Origin: Lachnospiraceae bacterium
Lineage (GTDB): Bacteria; Bacillota; Clostridia; Lachnospirales; Lachnospiraceae
Direction of reading: 5' to 3'
Assembly (NCBI GenBank): GCA_017477005.1
Contig: JAFUXY010000327.1
Span: 1 to 8,683, forward strand
Length of the DNA: 8,683 nucleotides
The position numbers and the translations under genes are program-made. A model generated the notes under the pieces. That model had not been told where the DNA came from. It saw only the letters and a program-made list of their open reading frames with translations, and did not search any database. Each line of letters opens with the position of its first letter. Within the stretch, counting starts at the first letter, position 1. Positions 1 to 5,480 of the stretch are shown in pieces.

Positions 1-33
1 CAATACCAGCGTAATTTTTTCGAAAGCTGTCAT
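1..33 (-). CDS. Holin-like small toxin peptide, copy 1 (partial, cut by window edge)
   Basis: Only the first eleven codons are present, reading MTAFEKITLVL, before the sequence leaves the window. The ATG (complement of 31-33) has a strong site, GGGAGGTGG, just upstream. The start M-T-x-F-E plus a hydrophobic run is typical of the short putative holin-like toxins of Firmicutes, single-span membrane peptides of about 30 residues that act as type I toxins; that role is family knowledge, not shown here. The start and leader are duplicated 340 bp away as copy 2. A second GAGGTGGT occurs 54 bp further upstream in the leader. Identification is good, function inferred. Confidence 0.5.
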   Translation of the reverse strand, partial: MTAFEKITLVL

Positions 34-150
34 TCGCACCACCTCCCTTCCTTTTTCAACAGGTTTCCCTGTCCTTTAGGCTCGGGAGGCTACCACCTCG
101 TCGCAGGCGCTTCTCTTCCTTCTGCTTTAGCATGTTTCCCTTTGGTTATC
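1..150 (-). repeat. Duplicated toxin-leader segment, unit 1
   Basis: Bases 1-45 match 341-385 with four differences, all transitions, and bases 92-150 match 378-436. Unit 1 has an extra 54 bp between two copies of ACCACCTC (38-45 and 92-99). Unit 2 has a single copy, so it looks like unit 1 after deletion between the two short repeats, or unit 1 gained a duplication. The repeat covers the leader and first codons of two tandem holin-like toxin genes. Confidence 0.85.
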
Positions 151-254
151 AACGCTTTTTGTATATGCGTTTGCTTTTTGATGAAATTTCGCGATGAAAT
201 TTCGACCGGAGCTGGTTCGAAGTTTTTCTTGTATTTTCCTGCGGTATGGTGTAT

Positions 255-260
255 ATTATA
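255..260 (-). promoter_or_regulatory. Possible -10 element for holin-like copy 1
   Basis: The minus strand reads TATAAT here, about 220 bases upstream of the copy 1 start codon. No good -35 hexamer is found 16-18 bases upstream, so this is only a candidate. It lies directly after the hairpin that interrupts copy 2. Confidence 0.25.
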
Positions 261-262
261 CA

Positions 263-293
263 TAAAGAGAAGCACCCACTCCTTAGTGGATGC
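263..293 (-). terminator. Terminator-like hairpin inside holin-like copy 2
   Basis: On the minus strand GCATCCACT, a loop AAGG and AGTGGGTGC form a nine-base stem with one G-T pair, followed by TTCTCTTTA. The tail is only moderately U-rich. It falls inside the open frame of copy 2. Confidence 0.45.
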
Positions 294-340
294 AGTGCTA
301 GTGTCAAGCTTCCCGCTGACATCAGCAGACCTATGATCTG

Positions 341-436
341 CAATACCAGCGTGATTTTTTCAAAAGTTGTCATTTGCACCACCTCGTTGTAGGCGCTTCT
401 CTTCTTTCTACTTTAGTATGTTTCCCTTTGATTATT
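341..436 (-). repeat. Duplicated toxin-leader segment, unit 2
   Basis: Second copy of the segment at 1-150, shortened by 54 bp. It contains the start codon, ribosome site and leader of holin-like copy 2 and ends in an AT-rich stretch (431-441) whose TATAAT on the minus strand could drive this copy. Confidence 0.85.
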
Positions 437-441
437 ATAGT
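436..441 (+). promoter_or_regulatory. Putative -10 box for the antisense RNA of the 34-residue toxin locus
   Basis: TATAGT lies ten bases before the plus-strand copy of the shared 5' motif AAGTGCTACC. The corresponding -35 position (413-418, TTAGTA) is weak. On the other strand the same AT-rich stretch gives TATAAT toward holin-like copy 2, so it could be a divergent promoter. Confidence 0.35.
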
Positions 442-450
442 AGGTAATTA

Positions 451-481
451 AAAGTGCTACCGTTAAGTAGACGGTTAGCCC
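451..481 (+). repeat. Left arm of the inverted repeat flanking the 34-residue toxin locus
   Basis: The plus strand reads AAGTGCTACC, then after a short gap GTAGACGGTTAGCCC. The minus strand at 769-732 reads AAGTGCTACC and later GTAGGCGGTTGGCCC. Both would lie near the 5' end of the two facing transcripts, which would thus begin with nearly the same sequence rather than with complementary ones. Confidence 0.7.
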
Positions 482-502
482 AAACAAAATTATTAGGCGT
501 AG

Positions 503-543
503 AATAGCTGCCAAGTATCTTGCTAGGGTTTTTGGCGGCTATT
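503..543. terminator. Bidirectional terminator shared by toxin mRNA and antisense RNA
   Basis: AATAGCTGCCAA (503-514) pairs with TTGGCGGCTATT (532-543) over twelve bases, with one G-T pair. The stop codon of the peptide gene (539-541) lies inside the stem, as is common in compact convergent toxin loci. Confidence 0.65.
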
Positions 544-643
544 TCTGCGTCTTCTCACTATCTTTGCGTCCGATGGCATATCCGAGACCAAAGCATCCTA
601 TCGCCAAGCTAAGGACGGCAATTAATCCTTCAAGTGTCAGCAT
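539..643 (-). CDS. 34-residue membrane peptide, putative type I toxin
   Basis: The peptide begins MLTLEGLIAVLSLAIGCF, continues hydrophobic through GLGYAIG, and ends in a charged tail RKDSEKTQK. It has one membrane span and a basic C-terminus, the plan of small type I toxins of Firmicutes that damage the membrane when their antisense RNA is lost. The ATG (complement of 641-643) is preceded by AAAGGGGGCT, a strong ribosome site. A consensus promoter lies at 775-802, giving a leader of about 125 bases with three small hairpins that could hide the ribosome site. The stop codon sits inside a terminator shared with the opposing RNA. I recognise the sequence pattern from clostridial genomes, where such peptides are usually called hypothetical or holin-like; toxicity is inferred. 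Confidence 0.7.
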   Translation of the reverse strand: MLTLEGLIAVLSLAIGCFGLGYAIGRKDSEKTQK

Positions 644-667
644 CCGTTTCAGCCCCCTTTCCCATAA

Positions 668-728
668 ATTAAACGATATCGTCCCGCTTCAAGACGGGCT
701 ATGTCAACAGAGGGTCGCAGTCCCTCTG
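668..728 (-). promoter_or_regulatory. Hairpin-rich leader of the 34-residue peptide mRNA
   Basis: On the minus strand CAGAGGG and CCCTCTG (708-728) form a perfect seven-base stem, and CCCG/CGGG (683-697) a second one. A third, CTACCA/TGGTAG, lies in the shared motif at 745-765. Structured leaders that limit translation are usual for type I toxin mRNAs; that function is inferred here. Confidence 0.4.
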
Positions 729-731
729 AAT

Positions 732-769
732 GAGGGCCAACCGCCTACCATCACTTTGTGGTAGCACTT
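732..769 (-). repeat. Right arm of the inverted repeat flanking the 34-residue toxin locus
   Basis: Partner of 451-481 on the opposite strand. It starts about six bases after the -10 box, so it would form the very 5' end of the toxin mRNA, and it folds as CTACCA, loop, TGGTAG. Confidence 0.7.
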
Positions 770-774
770 GGTTC

Positions 775-802
775 ATTCTATCATATATACGGTATTTGTC
801 AA
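775..802 (-). promoter_or_regulatory. SigmaA promoter of the 34-residue peptide gene
   Basis: The minus strand has TTGACA (802-797), a 16-base spacer, and TAGAAT (780-775) preceded by TGA, an extended -10. The predicted start is near 768. Confidence 0.8.
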
Positions 803-924
803 ACAAGGAGTGCTTTTGGCTTGTTGGTTTTTGAATCAATAGGGTGTGCTACGCTAAAAAATGTTGATAATGTTGATAACTTTGTTGACAAACGTATCTA
901 CCTTGGTGATAGGTTTATACAACG

Positions 925-955
925 AAAAAGGGAGGCGTGTATGCCTCCACTTTTT
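925..955. terminator. Bidirectional rho-independent terminator
   Basis: AAAAAG then GGAGGC, loop GTGTAT, GCCTCC, one bulged A, then CTTTTT. The GC stem flanked by an A run and a T run can work in both directions. It could end transcripts entering from the surface-protein operon on the minus strand, though that is far away. Confidence 0.7.
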
Positions 956-963
956 CCAGATAA

Positions 964-988
964 TGCAACAGATTTGTAATTTGTTGCA
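964..988. other. Hairpin of unknown role
   Basis: TGCAACA and TGTTGCA form a perfect seven-base stem that can extend inward by two or three weaker pairs. It lies just after the terminator at 925-955. Confidence 0.4.
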
Positions 989-1439
989 TCCATATATGGT
1001 ACACACAAACTCCTAGTCGGACAAAGGATCTTTAAGCAGACTTGGGATTGGACAAAAGATTGAGGTGCCGAAGGGCGCCCCCTCCGGCGCCGCGTACCCA
1101 GAGGAAAACCATATCCTTTTCACTATTGACATCTTGGGAGATTGTATGTTTAAGGCTCTGTCAACAAAGGCTGGCAGCTCCTTGTACCCTGTTATAAAAA
1201 ACAACTTTTCCGGAAGAAATTCTCTCTTCCCTTCTCTACCCTAATGAATGGCCGCTCTTCTTTCCGTCCACAATACACACACCAAAATTGCAAGAAGAAC
1301 GGATTTCATTTTCGGGTAATCGTTTTCGTGTGATTTTCTTCTCCAAACGAAGCTCTGATTTGTGAATTGCGTCCCCACGTTACTCACTTATAACTTGAAA
1401 TACTCCCCAGTGTTTCAATTCCTTCCCTTCTGATCAGAC

Positions 1440-1640
1440 CTTCGTTCCTCTTTTTCGGCTCTCCGGTGTCCCTTCTTCCTGTGGGATACTATCGGAAACC
1501 GAATCCAATATTTCTGTGTTTCCGTCCAAAATCTAGTCAACTCATTGATACTGCCAAACTTCGCACGCATATTGTTTGGCATTCCCTTAACCCATTCACT
1601 CCCTCAACAAAACCCTTGCTTGGATTGCTGGTTGAATCAC
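1440..1640 (-). pseudogene. Decayed copies of the 3' end of the downstream surface-protein gene
   Basis: Two fragments resemble the tail of the 534-residue gene that ends at 1688. Bases 1460-1499 are identical to 1831-1870 inside the gene and in frame read DSVSDSIPQEEGTPE before diverging. Bases 1571-1620 resemble 1671-1720, so that FVEGVNGLRECQT mirrors YVEGVTD plus the gene's 3' flank. In plus coordinates the fragments occur in the order opposite to that in the gene, so this is not one simple duplication. They are likely scars of recombination or of a lost paralogue. No intact frame or start remains. Confidence 0.6.
1460..1499 (-). repeat. 40-bp perfect direct repeat, outer copy
   Basis: Identical over 40 bases to 1831-1870, offset 371 bp. 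The outer copy lies beyond the gene's stop codon, the inner one codes for part of its C-terminal tail. Near-perfect identity suggests a recent event. Confidence 0.9.
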
Positions 1641-1687
1641 CTTGCTTGGGGGTGGCGGTGGTTTTTGCAGAATCGTTTGGCACTTCC

Positions 1688-3292
1688 TCAATCCGTCACA
1701 CCCTCGACATACTGCTCGGGTTGGGCGGCGGATTCTGTTGATACGGTTGACTCGGTGTCTGGCTCGATCTGCGAAATATCGATCAGCGCGCCATCGTCGA
1801 GCACGATCGGCTTTGGTTCGGATGCTTCGGTCTCCGGTGTCCCTTCTTCCTGTGGGATACTATCGGAAACGGAATCTGGCGACGGCTCACCAATCGGGAT
1901 CATCAAATCCTGTCCGGATTCACCGCCCTGTACACTTGTCGGACTAGCTGGCTGCGGCGCTACCGGCTGAGGAGCGGATGCTTTCACGGGCTGGGTGGGA
2001 GATGGTCGATTAAGAGCTTCACTCGCCTCATTCGTCTCTTCGTCCACATCGGAATCTTCGACATCATCCGGATCTACGTCCTCGATATCCTCATCGATCC
2101 GACCCGCTTCCTCGGAATCCACACCTTCCGACACCTTTGCTGCCTCCGGCTCCGGCGTACACAATACCGTGAACAATATCGATCCCGTCCACGTTCCCGC
2201 GTGGATATGGTCGTCTCCGAACTGGGACAACCGGCACTTGGCAAAAAACTTGCCCGGCCCCTCGATCACCAATTCCTTGCCATAACCAAGCGCGTCCGCT
2301 TCATTCACCGTCAGCTTTGTTCCATCGGGCCTATAATTCCACACATCATAGGCCATCGTGGACACCTCCACTTTGCGATGGACGCTATCCGTGGCATCGG
2401 AAAGCTGCACCGTGTCATCTACGTTGATCCCAGCCACCCGCACCGACAGACGATGTTCGTTGTCCAATCCGCTGTTGACCGTGTATCTCGAAGACTCCAC
2501 TGTCTCATAATCCCCATTCGGCAGCTTCCGAAACGCCATATGCTTTGGAATCGTCACATAATAGCAGCCCTCCACGCCAAAAATATTGTTGTCCGCAGCG
2601 CTGCCCTCTGGCACGATTGGCGGCGCATCCACCAACTCCGTCGCCACCTCCGGCACATTACTGCTTGCCGCAGCCGCCGCTTCCTCTACAAACACCTCCG
2701 CAATGGTTTCCTGCGTGTTCGCCGGCCAGCTCGTCTTCTTCGGAGTCTCCGGCTCATCCGCAATTCCCTCCGGCAGCTCCGGAAAGGCCACACCCTTGTC
2801 CTCCGCCACCGTCTCCTCTGAAGCCACACCTCCAGATTCATTCACCGCTTCATCTGAGACCACACTCCCAGACTCCGCCGCTTCACCCGAACCCACACTT
2901 CCGGACTCCGCCGCTGCTCCACCTGAGTCCACACCCTCAGGCTTTGCTGCCGTTCCATCCGAGTCCACACCCTCAGGCTTTGCCGCCGTTCCACCCGAGT
3001 CCACACCCTCAGGCTTTGCCGCCGCATCCTCCGAAGCCACACCTTCGGATTTTGTCAGATCCGCCAACACCTCTTCCGGGGCTACTTCCTTGGACGGTTC
3101 CTCCGTCCCACTCGGAACGCCCCCGATCTGTGCCGCATTCTCCGTTGCTTCATCCATCGCCGGAGCCAGAGAACCCCCATTCTCTGGCTCCGCCGCCTGG
3201 ACAAAAATAGTGGAGGAACACATGAAACACGCCATAGTAGTCGCTAAAAAGAAACGCAATATGAAGTTATTAAAAAACATTGTTTTCTTCAT
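1688..3292 (-). CDS. Secreted repeat-containing surface protein, 534 residues, uncharacterised
   Basis: The start ATG (MKKTMFFNNF) follows AAAAGGAA at good spacing and lies 18 bp after the stop of the upstream secreted paralogue, so the two are one operon. Residues 1-33 are a signal peptide likely cut after FVQA. Residues 80-170 are low complexity, with three near-perfect 12-residue units (AAKPEGVDSGGT) and diverged ones. Residues about 237-378 form the only folded domain: it opens CYYVTIPKHMAF and closes AGTWTGSILFTVL, the same signature as the 3311-4038 product. The remaining 155 residues are strongly acidic, then proline-rich. There is no LPXTG motif or C-terminal hydrophobic anchor, so attachment must be non-covalent or via the partner proteins. 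I do not recognise a named family; a role at the cell surface is inferred. Confidence 0.8.
   Translation of the reverse strand: MKKTMFFNNFILRFFLATTMACFMCSSTIFVQAAEPENGGSLAPAMDEATENAAQIGGVPSGTEEPSKEVAPEEVLADLTKSEGVASEDAAAKPEGVDSGGTAAKPEGVDSDGTAAKPEGVDSGGAAAESGSVGSGEAAESGSVVSDEAVNESGGVASEETVAEDKGVAFPELPEGIADEPETPKKTSWPANTQETIAEVFVEEAAAAASSNVPEVATELVDAPPIVPEGSAADNNIFGVEGCYYVTIPKHMAFRKLPNGDYETVESSRYTVNSGLDNEHRLSVRVAGINVDDTVQLSDATDSVHRKVEVSTMAYDVWNYRPDGTKLTVNEADALGYGKELVIEGPGKFFAKCRLSQFGDDHIHAGTWTGSILFTVLCTPEPEAAKVSEGVDSEEAGRIDEDIEDVDPDDVEDSDVDEETNEASEALNRPSPTQPVKASAPQPVAPQPASPTSVQGGESGQDLMIPIGEPSPDSVSDSIPQEEGTPETEASEPKPIVLDDGALIDISQIEPDTESTVSTESAAQPEQYVEGVTD
1831..1870 (-). repeat. 40-bp perfect direct repeat, inner copy within the 534-residue gene
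   Basis: Coding copy of the repeat at 1460-1499; encodes the SVSDSIPQEEGTPE part of the tail. Recombination between the copies would remove the last 50-odd codons. Confidence 0.9.
2925..3032 (-). repeat. 36-bp coding tandem repeat, three units
   Basis: Units start at 2925, 2961 and 2997, each with GAGTCCACACCCTCAGGCTT. They encode 12 residues apiece and keep the frame. Diverged units continue on both sides (about 2820-2924 and 3033-3060). Copy number may vary between strains. Confidence 0.85.
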
Positions 3293-3310
3293 AAAGATAA
3301 ATTCCTTTTA

Positions 3311-4038
3311 TCAGTCTCCACTTGCACTATGACCATCTACTTTATTGACGTTAATTCCAAATGTAATATTACCCGACCATTTCCCTGCGAAGATTGGATC
3401 CAACTGATTAATTTTTACTTCCTGCGAAGTTGCCGACACATCCTCCGCTAATGGATCGACTGCATTCGATGCTTTTGTACTATTAATAATATGAAGCCCT
3501 TTGTTGGTGTCTACTGTATTTACAGCCCAAGACGTATCGCTTGTATTACCTAAAGTTACATTAAAACGTCGTATTGCTTCACCGCTTCCACCTTTATCAT
3601 TTAGCACAACGTTGCCCTCTACCGCATTATTTTTATCAACCACATACACCTGCAATATTTGTAAAGGTGCTAAGTCACAATCTTTAATTTGTACAATAGG
3701 CTTACTTCCTGAAAAAGCCACTTGTCCAGTTTGTCCAGTATTTGATAGCTTAATTGTTTTAGGCACAGAAACCGTAAAAGAATAATTATTAATTGCCTTT
3801 ATTTCGCTTTCAGAAATTTGTCTATTTGCATCTGTATAATCGGATGCTGTTTCCACATCAATTCCACCAGTAGGAGAACTAATTTCTGATGCAGATGCCT
3901 CTCCTCCATTGGTGTTGGTAGTCACAACCCCACTCGTAGTTGCCCACACCGGTGGAGCCGAGGTCATTGCCAACACCAAGGACATCCCCAGGGCCACGGC
4001 ACCCCCCCCCATTTCCTACGCCTACGTTTTTTCTTCAT
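3311..4038 (-). pseudogene. Secreted beta-sandwich surface protein with a phase-variable poly-G tract, OFF in this sequence
   Basis: A good ribosome site (AGGGAGG, 4044-4050) precedes ATG at 4038, which reads MKKKRRRRKW and then enters nine G. In this frame translation stops after about 20 residues. The main frame, from residue MGGGAVALGM at 4012 to the stop at 3311, has a hydrophobic core MSLVLAMTSAPPVWA but no basic start and no ribosome site. One extra G (or two fewer) joins them into MKKKRRRRKW-GGGAVALGM, a textbook signal peptide cut after VWA, and a protein of about 242 residues. The mature part opens YSFTVSVPKTIKL and closes AGKWSGNITFGIN, paralogous to the folded domain of the next gene, 18 bp downstream. 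I read it as a surface protein switched by slippage; a homopolymer sequencing error is the alternative. Confidence 0.75.
4002..4010 (-). repeat. Homopolymer G9 tract in the signal peptide (candidate contingency tract)
   Basis: Nine consecutive C on the plus strand, at codons 10-13 of the gene. Nine gives a frameshift, ten or seven restores the frame. Long G runs are prone to slipped-strand mispairing and serve as on/off switches in known contingency loci. Confidence 0.8.
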
Positions 4039-4043
4039 AAATA

Positions 4044-4050
4044 CCTCCCT
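4044..4050 (-). promoter_or_regulatory. Ribosome binding site that fixes the start of the phase-variable gene
   Basis: AGGGAGG, five bases before ATG at 4038. No comparable site precedes the in-frame ATG at 4012, whose upstream bases are the KKKRRRR codons. This is the main reason to place the start at 4038 and to call the frame broken. Confidence 0.8.
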
Positions 4051-4051
4051 T

Positions 4052-4531
4052 CTACAGACTGCTCCGGAGCCACTGGACTACTTCCCTCGTCCTATTCTCC
4101 TTCACAGCCTCCTACTTTTGAGCTCCCCGTACTCAAATTCGACACGTTTCAAAATTGAAATATCCACACACCAAATCCTGACATTTCCTTTCACGTACCG
4201 TCAATATCGAAACCACTTTCAATATGCACACCTACATATTGCCCGCTATTTCAACCTTTCCGAAAAACTCAGTTCCCTTGGCGGATAGCTACTGCTATCC
4301 TATTGTTTATATGTTACACATACCTATCAACCTATATCAGTACATCGGAAAAAACCTCGATAATTTCACTTGTATTCAAATCCTATCGCCGCATTGCAAA
4401 TCTTTGACGTAGCTATTTGCCCCGTTGTTGGCAAAGGTGCTGCACGGACTGATTGTGAATCGAAGCCCTGAACAACCGACCAGTGCAGCACCTCTTCCCG
4501 CAACCACCCTGACTCCAGCAATGAGCCTGCT
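4052..4531 (-). other. Long leader/intergenic region between the membrane-protein gene and the secreted paralogues
   Basis: No gene is supported in these 480 bases. On the minus strand a weak promoter candidate TTGATA, 17-base spacer, AACAAT lies near 4304-4332. Just downstream is a perfect hairpin, GGATAGC, AGTA, GCTATCC (4283-4300). A 14-base palindrome TTTCAATTTTGAAA lies near 4146-4160 and a GAAA/TTTC pair near 4211-4222, possible operators. I looked for a cyclic-di-GMP type riboswitch and did not find its conserved core. Confidence 0.4.
4435..4493. repeat. 11-bp perfect inverted repeat enclosing 37 bases
   Basis: AGGTGCTGCAC (4435-4445) and GTGCAGCACCT (4483-4493) face each other, with 37 bases between. 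It starts 39 bases after the stop of the membrane-protein gene. There is no U run, so it is not a classic terminator. It could be an RNA processing or stability element or the footprint of a small mobile element. Confidence 0.6.
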
Positions 4532-5356
4532 TCACTGCACCATCACCTTCACACTATCATAATTCATCGCATTATACGGAATCGCCGTATTCTCCATATC
4601 ATAGGTATCGACATGCATATTCACCACATGCTCGCCGCTCCCGAGATCGCTCTTCGCGTCCCACTGCAGCGCCTTCCCCGGAGGAATCAAATCTGTCGTC
4701 TTGAACTCCTTCCCATCCTCGTCCGACAGCACATAAGAAAAATACACATCGTTCGATTCCGGATTCTGTAGCAGCACATAGGGATCATCCGCCGTCACGG
4801 ACACCGAATCGTAGCCCGCAAAATCGATCATCTCGATCTCGGCGTCCGGATCGCTCCCATCGCCCCCAATCGCCACGGTCGGCGCAATCCCCAACGGATT
4901 CACCGGCAAATCATTCGCCTTCGCCAGCAAACCTATTACCACGGCCAGCGCAGCGACCGCCCCTGGCACGACCACCCTCTCAACCGCAAAGCCCTCATAA
5001 ACCAAATACTCATCATGCCCGATCGGTACATACGCCAACGGCTTGCAGAAGCGCCGTCCCGCATTGTAGATATCAAAATACACGCTGCTCGACTGCCCGC
5101 CCATCTGCTTCGTGATCTCAAACTTGCGCGTGCTCGCAAAAGCCGGAGCCGTGTTCTTCTTCGAAAACCGCCCGACTACCTTGGCATCGCCCAGACTCTT
5201 GAACTGATTTGGCGTAATCCCGCTGAAAATAAAGACCTGTCCGTTTTGCTTGATGCGAAAATGCCTCGCCCCCGGTATATGAACCGAATGCACGCAGCCA
5301 GCGTTCGCGCTGGATGCGCTCTGTACCGGGCGACCCACAAAATTGCGTCGTTCCAT
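4532..5356 (-). CDS. Single-pass membrane protein with an external beta domain, 274 residues, uncharacterised
   Basis: The start MERRNFVGRP is chosen because GAGGGGG lies seven bases before its ATG (5354-5356); the frame stays open 20 codons further up without a ribosome site. Residues 1-125 are soluble, with HIPGARHFRIKQNGQVFIF and a segment ending HDEYLVYEGF, and have no signal peptide. Residues about 128-148 (VVVPGAVAALAVVIGLLA) form one membrane span. The rest, presumably outside, carries NPESNDVYFSYVLSD, LIPPGKALQW and VNMHVDTYD, a pattern I recall from clostridial membrane proteins that lie near secreted VPK/AGxWxG proteins; that recollection is not verified. It probably serves as membrane partner or sensor of the two secreted proteins downstream. 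It has its own consensus promoter. Confidence 0.75.
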   Translation of the reverse strand: MERRNFVGRPVQSASSANAGCVHSVHIPGARHFRIKQNGQVFIFSGITPNQFKSLGDAKVVGRFSKKNTAPAFASTRKFEITKQMGGQSSSVYFDIYNAGRRFCKPLAYVPIGHDEYLVYEGFAVERVVVPGAVAALAVVIGLLAKANDLPVNPLGIAPTVAIGGDGSDPDAEIEMIDFAGYDSVSVTADDPYVLLQNPESNDVYFSYVLSDEDGKEFKTTDLIPPGKALQWDAKSDLGSGEHVVNMHVDTYDMENTAIPYNAMNYDSVKVMVQ

Positions 5357-5393
5357 GGTGTTCCCCCTCTGTCTAATAATGTACGCGTTCCCT

Positions 5394-5430
5394 GGATACG
5401 AAAGCCTCGTATCCACAGCCCATCTGGGCT
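5394..5430 (-). promoter_or_regulatory. Two hairpins in the leader of the membrane-protein mRNA
   Basis: AGCCCA/TGGGCT (5417-5430) with a two-base loop and GGATACGA/TCGTATCC (5394-5414) with a five-base loop. They are nearly adjacent, just after the transcription start, and lie 38 bases or more before the start codon. There is no U run. They may protect the 5' end or control translation. Confidence 0.5.
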
Positions 5431-5450
5431 CTCAATCTTTTGTGGATTGT

Positions 5451-5480
5451 ATTATAGACACGGGTTTATTGAAATGTCAA
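5451..5480 (-). promoter_or_regulatory. Consensus sigmaA promoter of the membrane-protein gene
   Basis: TTGACA (5480-5475), an 18-base spacer and TATAAT (5456-5451) on the minus strand, all consensus. The predicted start is near 5444, giving a leader of about 88 bases. Confidence 0.9.

Larger units (their letters stand above)
149..373 (-). pseudogene. Holin-like small toxin peptide, copy 2, probably degraded at its 3' end
   Basis: The ATG (complement of 371-373) follows GAGGTGG. The first 27 residues start MTTFEKITLVLQIIGLL and continue as a hydrophobic span ending SLTLAL, which matches the holin-like toxin family. Family members normally finish within about 30-35 residues with a few lysines. 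Here the frame instead runs on into an unrelated hydrophilic stretch to residue 74, using sequence that is the leader of copy 1. A terminator-like hairpin (272-293) sits inside the frame right after the hydrophobic span, so the transcript may end before any stop codon. I therefore read it as a toxin gene that lost its native tail. The alternative is a genuine extended 74-residue protein. Confidence 0.5.
448..545 (+). ncRNA. Putative antitoxin RNA of a convergent type I toxin locus
   Basis: No start codon with a ribosome site is present, but there is a -10 candidate at 436-441 and a strong hairpin end at 503-543. The predicted RNA of about 100 bases overlaps the 3' end and stop codon of the oppositely transcribed 34-residue peptide gene. 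This convergent overlap at a shared terminator is the layout of fst/par-type and TxpA/RatA-type systems. Start and end are inferred from DNA motifs only. Confidence 0.45.
803..1440. other. Intergenic stretch without a convincing gene
   Basis: The open frames here lack ribosome sites and recognisable motifs. The frame at 1013-1204 on the minus strand has an ordinary residue mix but no start signal and no known domain. The stretch holds the hairpins at 925-955 and 964-988, a palindrome CCATATATGG (990-999), a GC-rich palindromic GGCGCC pair near 1067-1092, and two abutting TGTTGATAA units (862-879). It could be decayed coding sequence, but I cannot assign a parent gene. Confidence 0.5.

Noticed and set aside
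451..769. Small mobile element with terminal inverted repeats
   Set aside because: The arms sit exactly at predicted 5' ends of two transcripts and no target-site duplication flanks them, so a toxin locus explains them better.
862..890. Abutting TGTTGATAA units resembling DnaA boxes, next to a TTGACA
   Set aside because: Each unit differs from the DnaA box at a conserved position, there is no replication gene nearby, and no good -10 follows the TTGACA on the plus strand.
1013..1204. 63-residue minus-strand frame with an ordinary residue mix
   Set aside because: No ribosome site, no recognised motif and an internal GC-rich palindrome; possibly decayed coding sequence but not supportable as a gene.
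2545..3332. Long plus-strand frames rich in proline, serine or alanine opposite the 534-residue gene
   Set aside because: They mirror the low-complexity repeats of the minus-strand gene, lack ribosome sites and have no domain; the minus-strand frame has a signal peptide and a paralogous domain.
4052..4440. Possible riboswitch upstream of the secreted pair
   Set aside because: Only one short perfect hairpin stands out; the conserved core of a cyclic-di-GMP or other riboswitch that I know is not visible.
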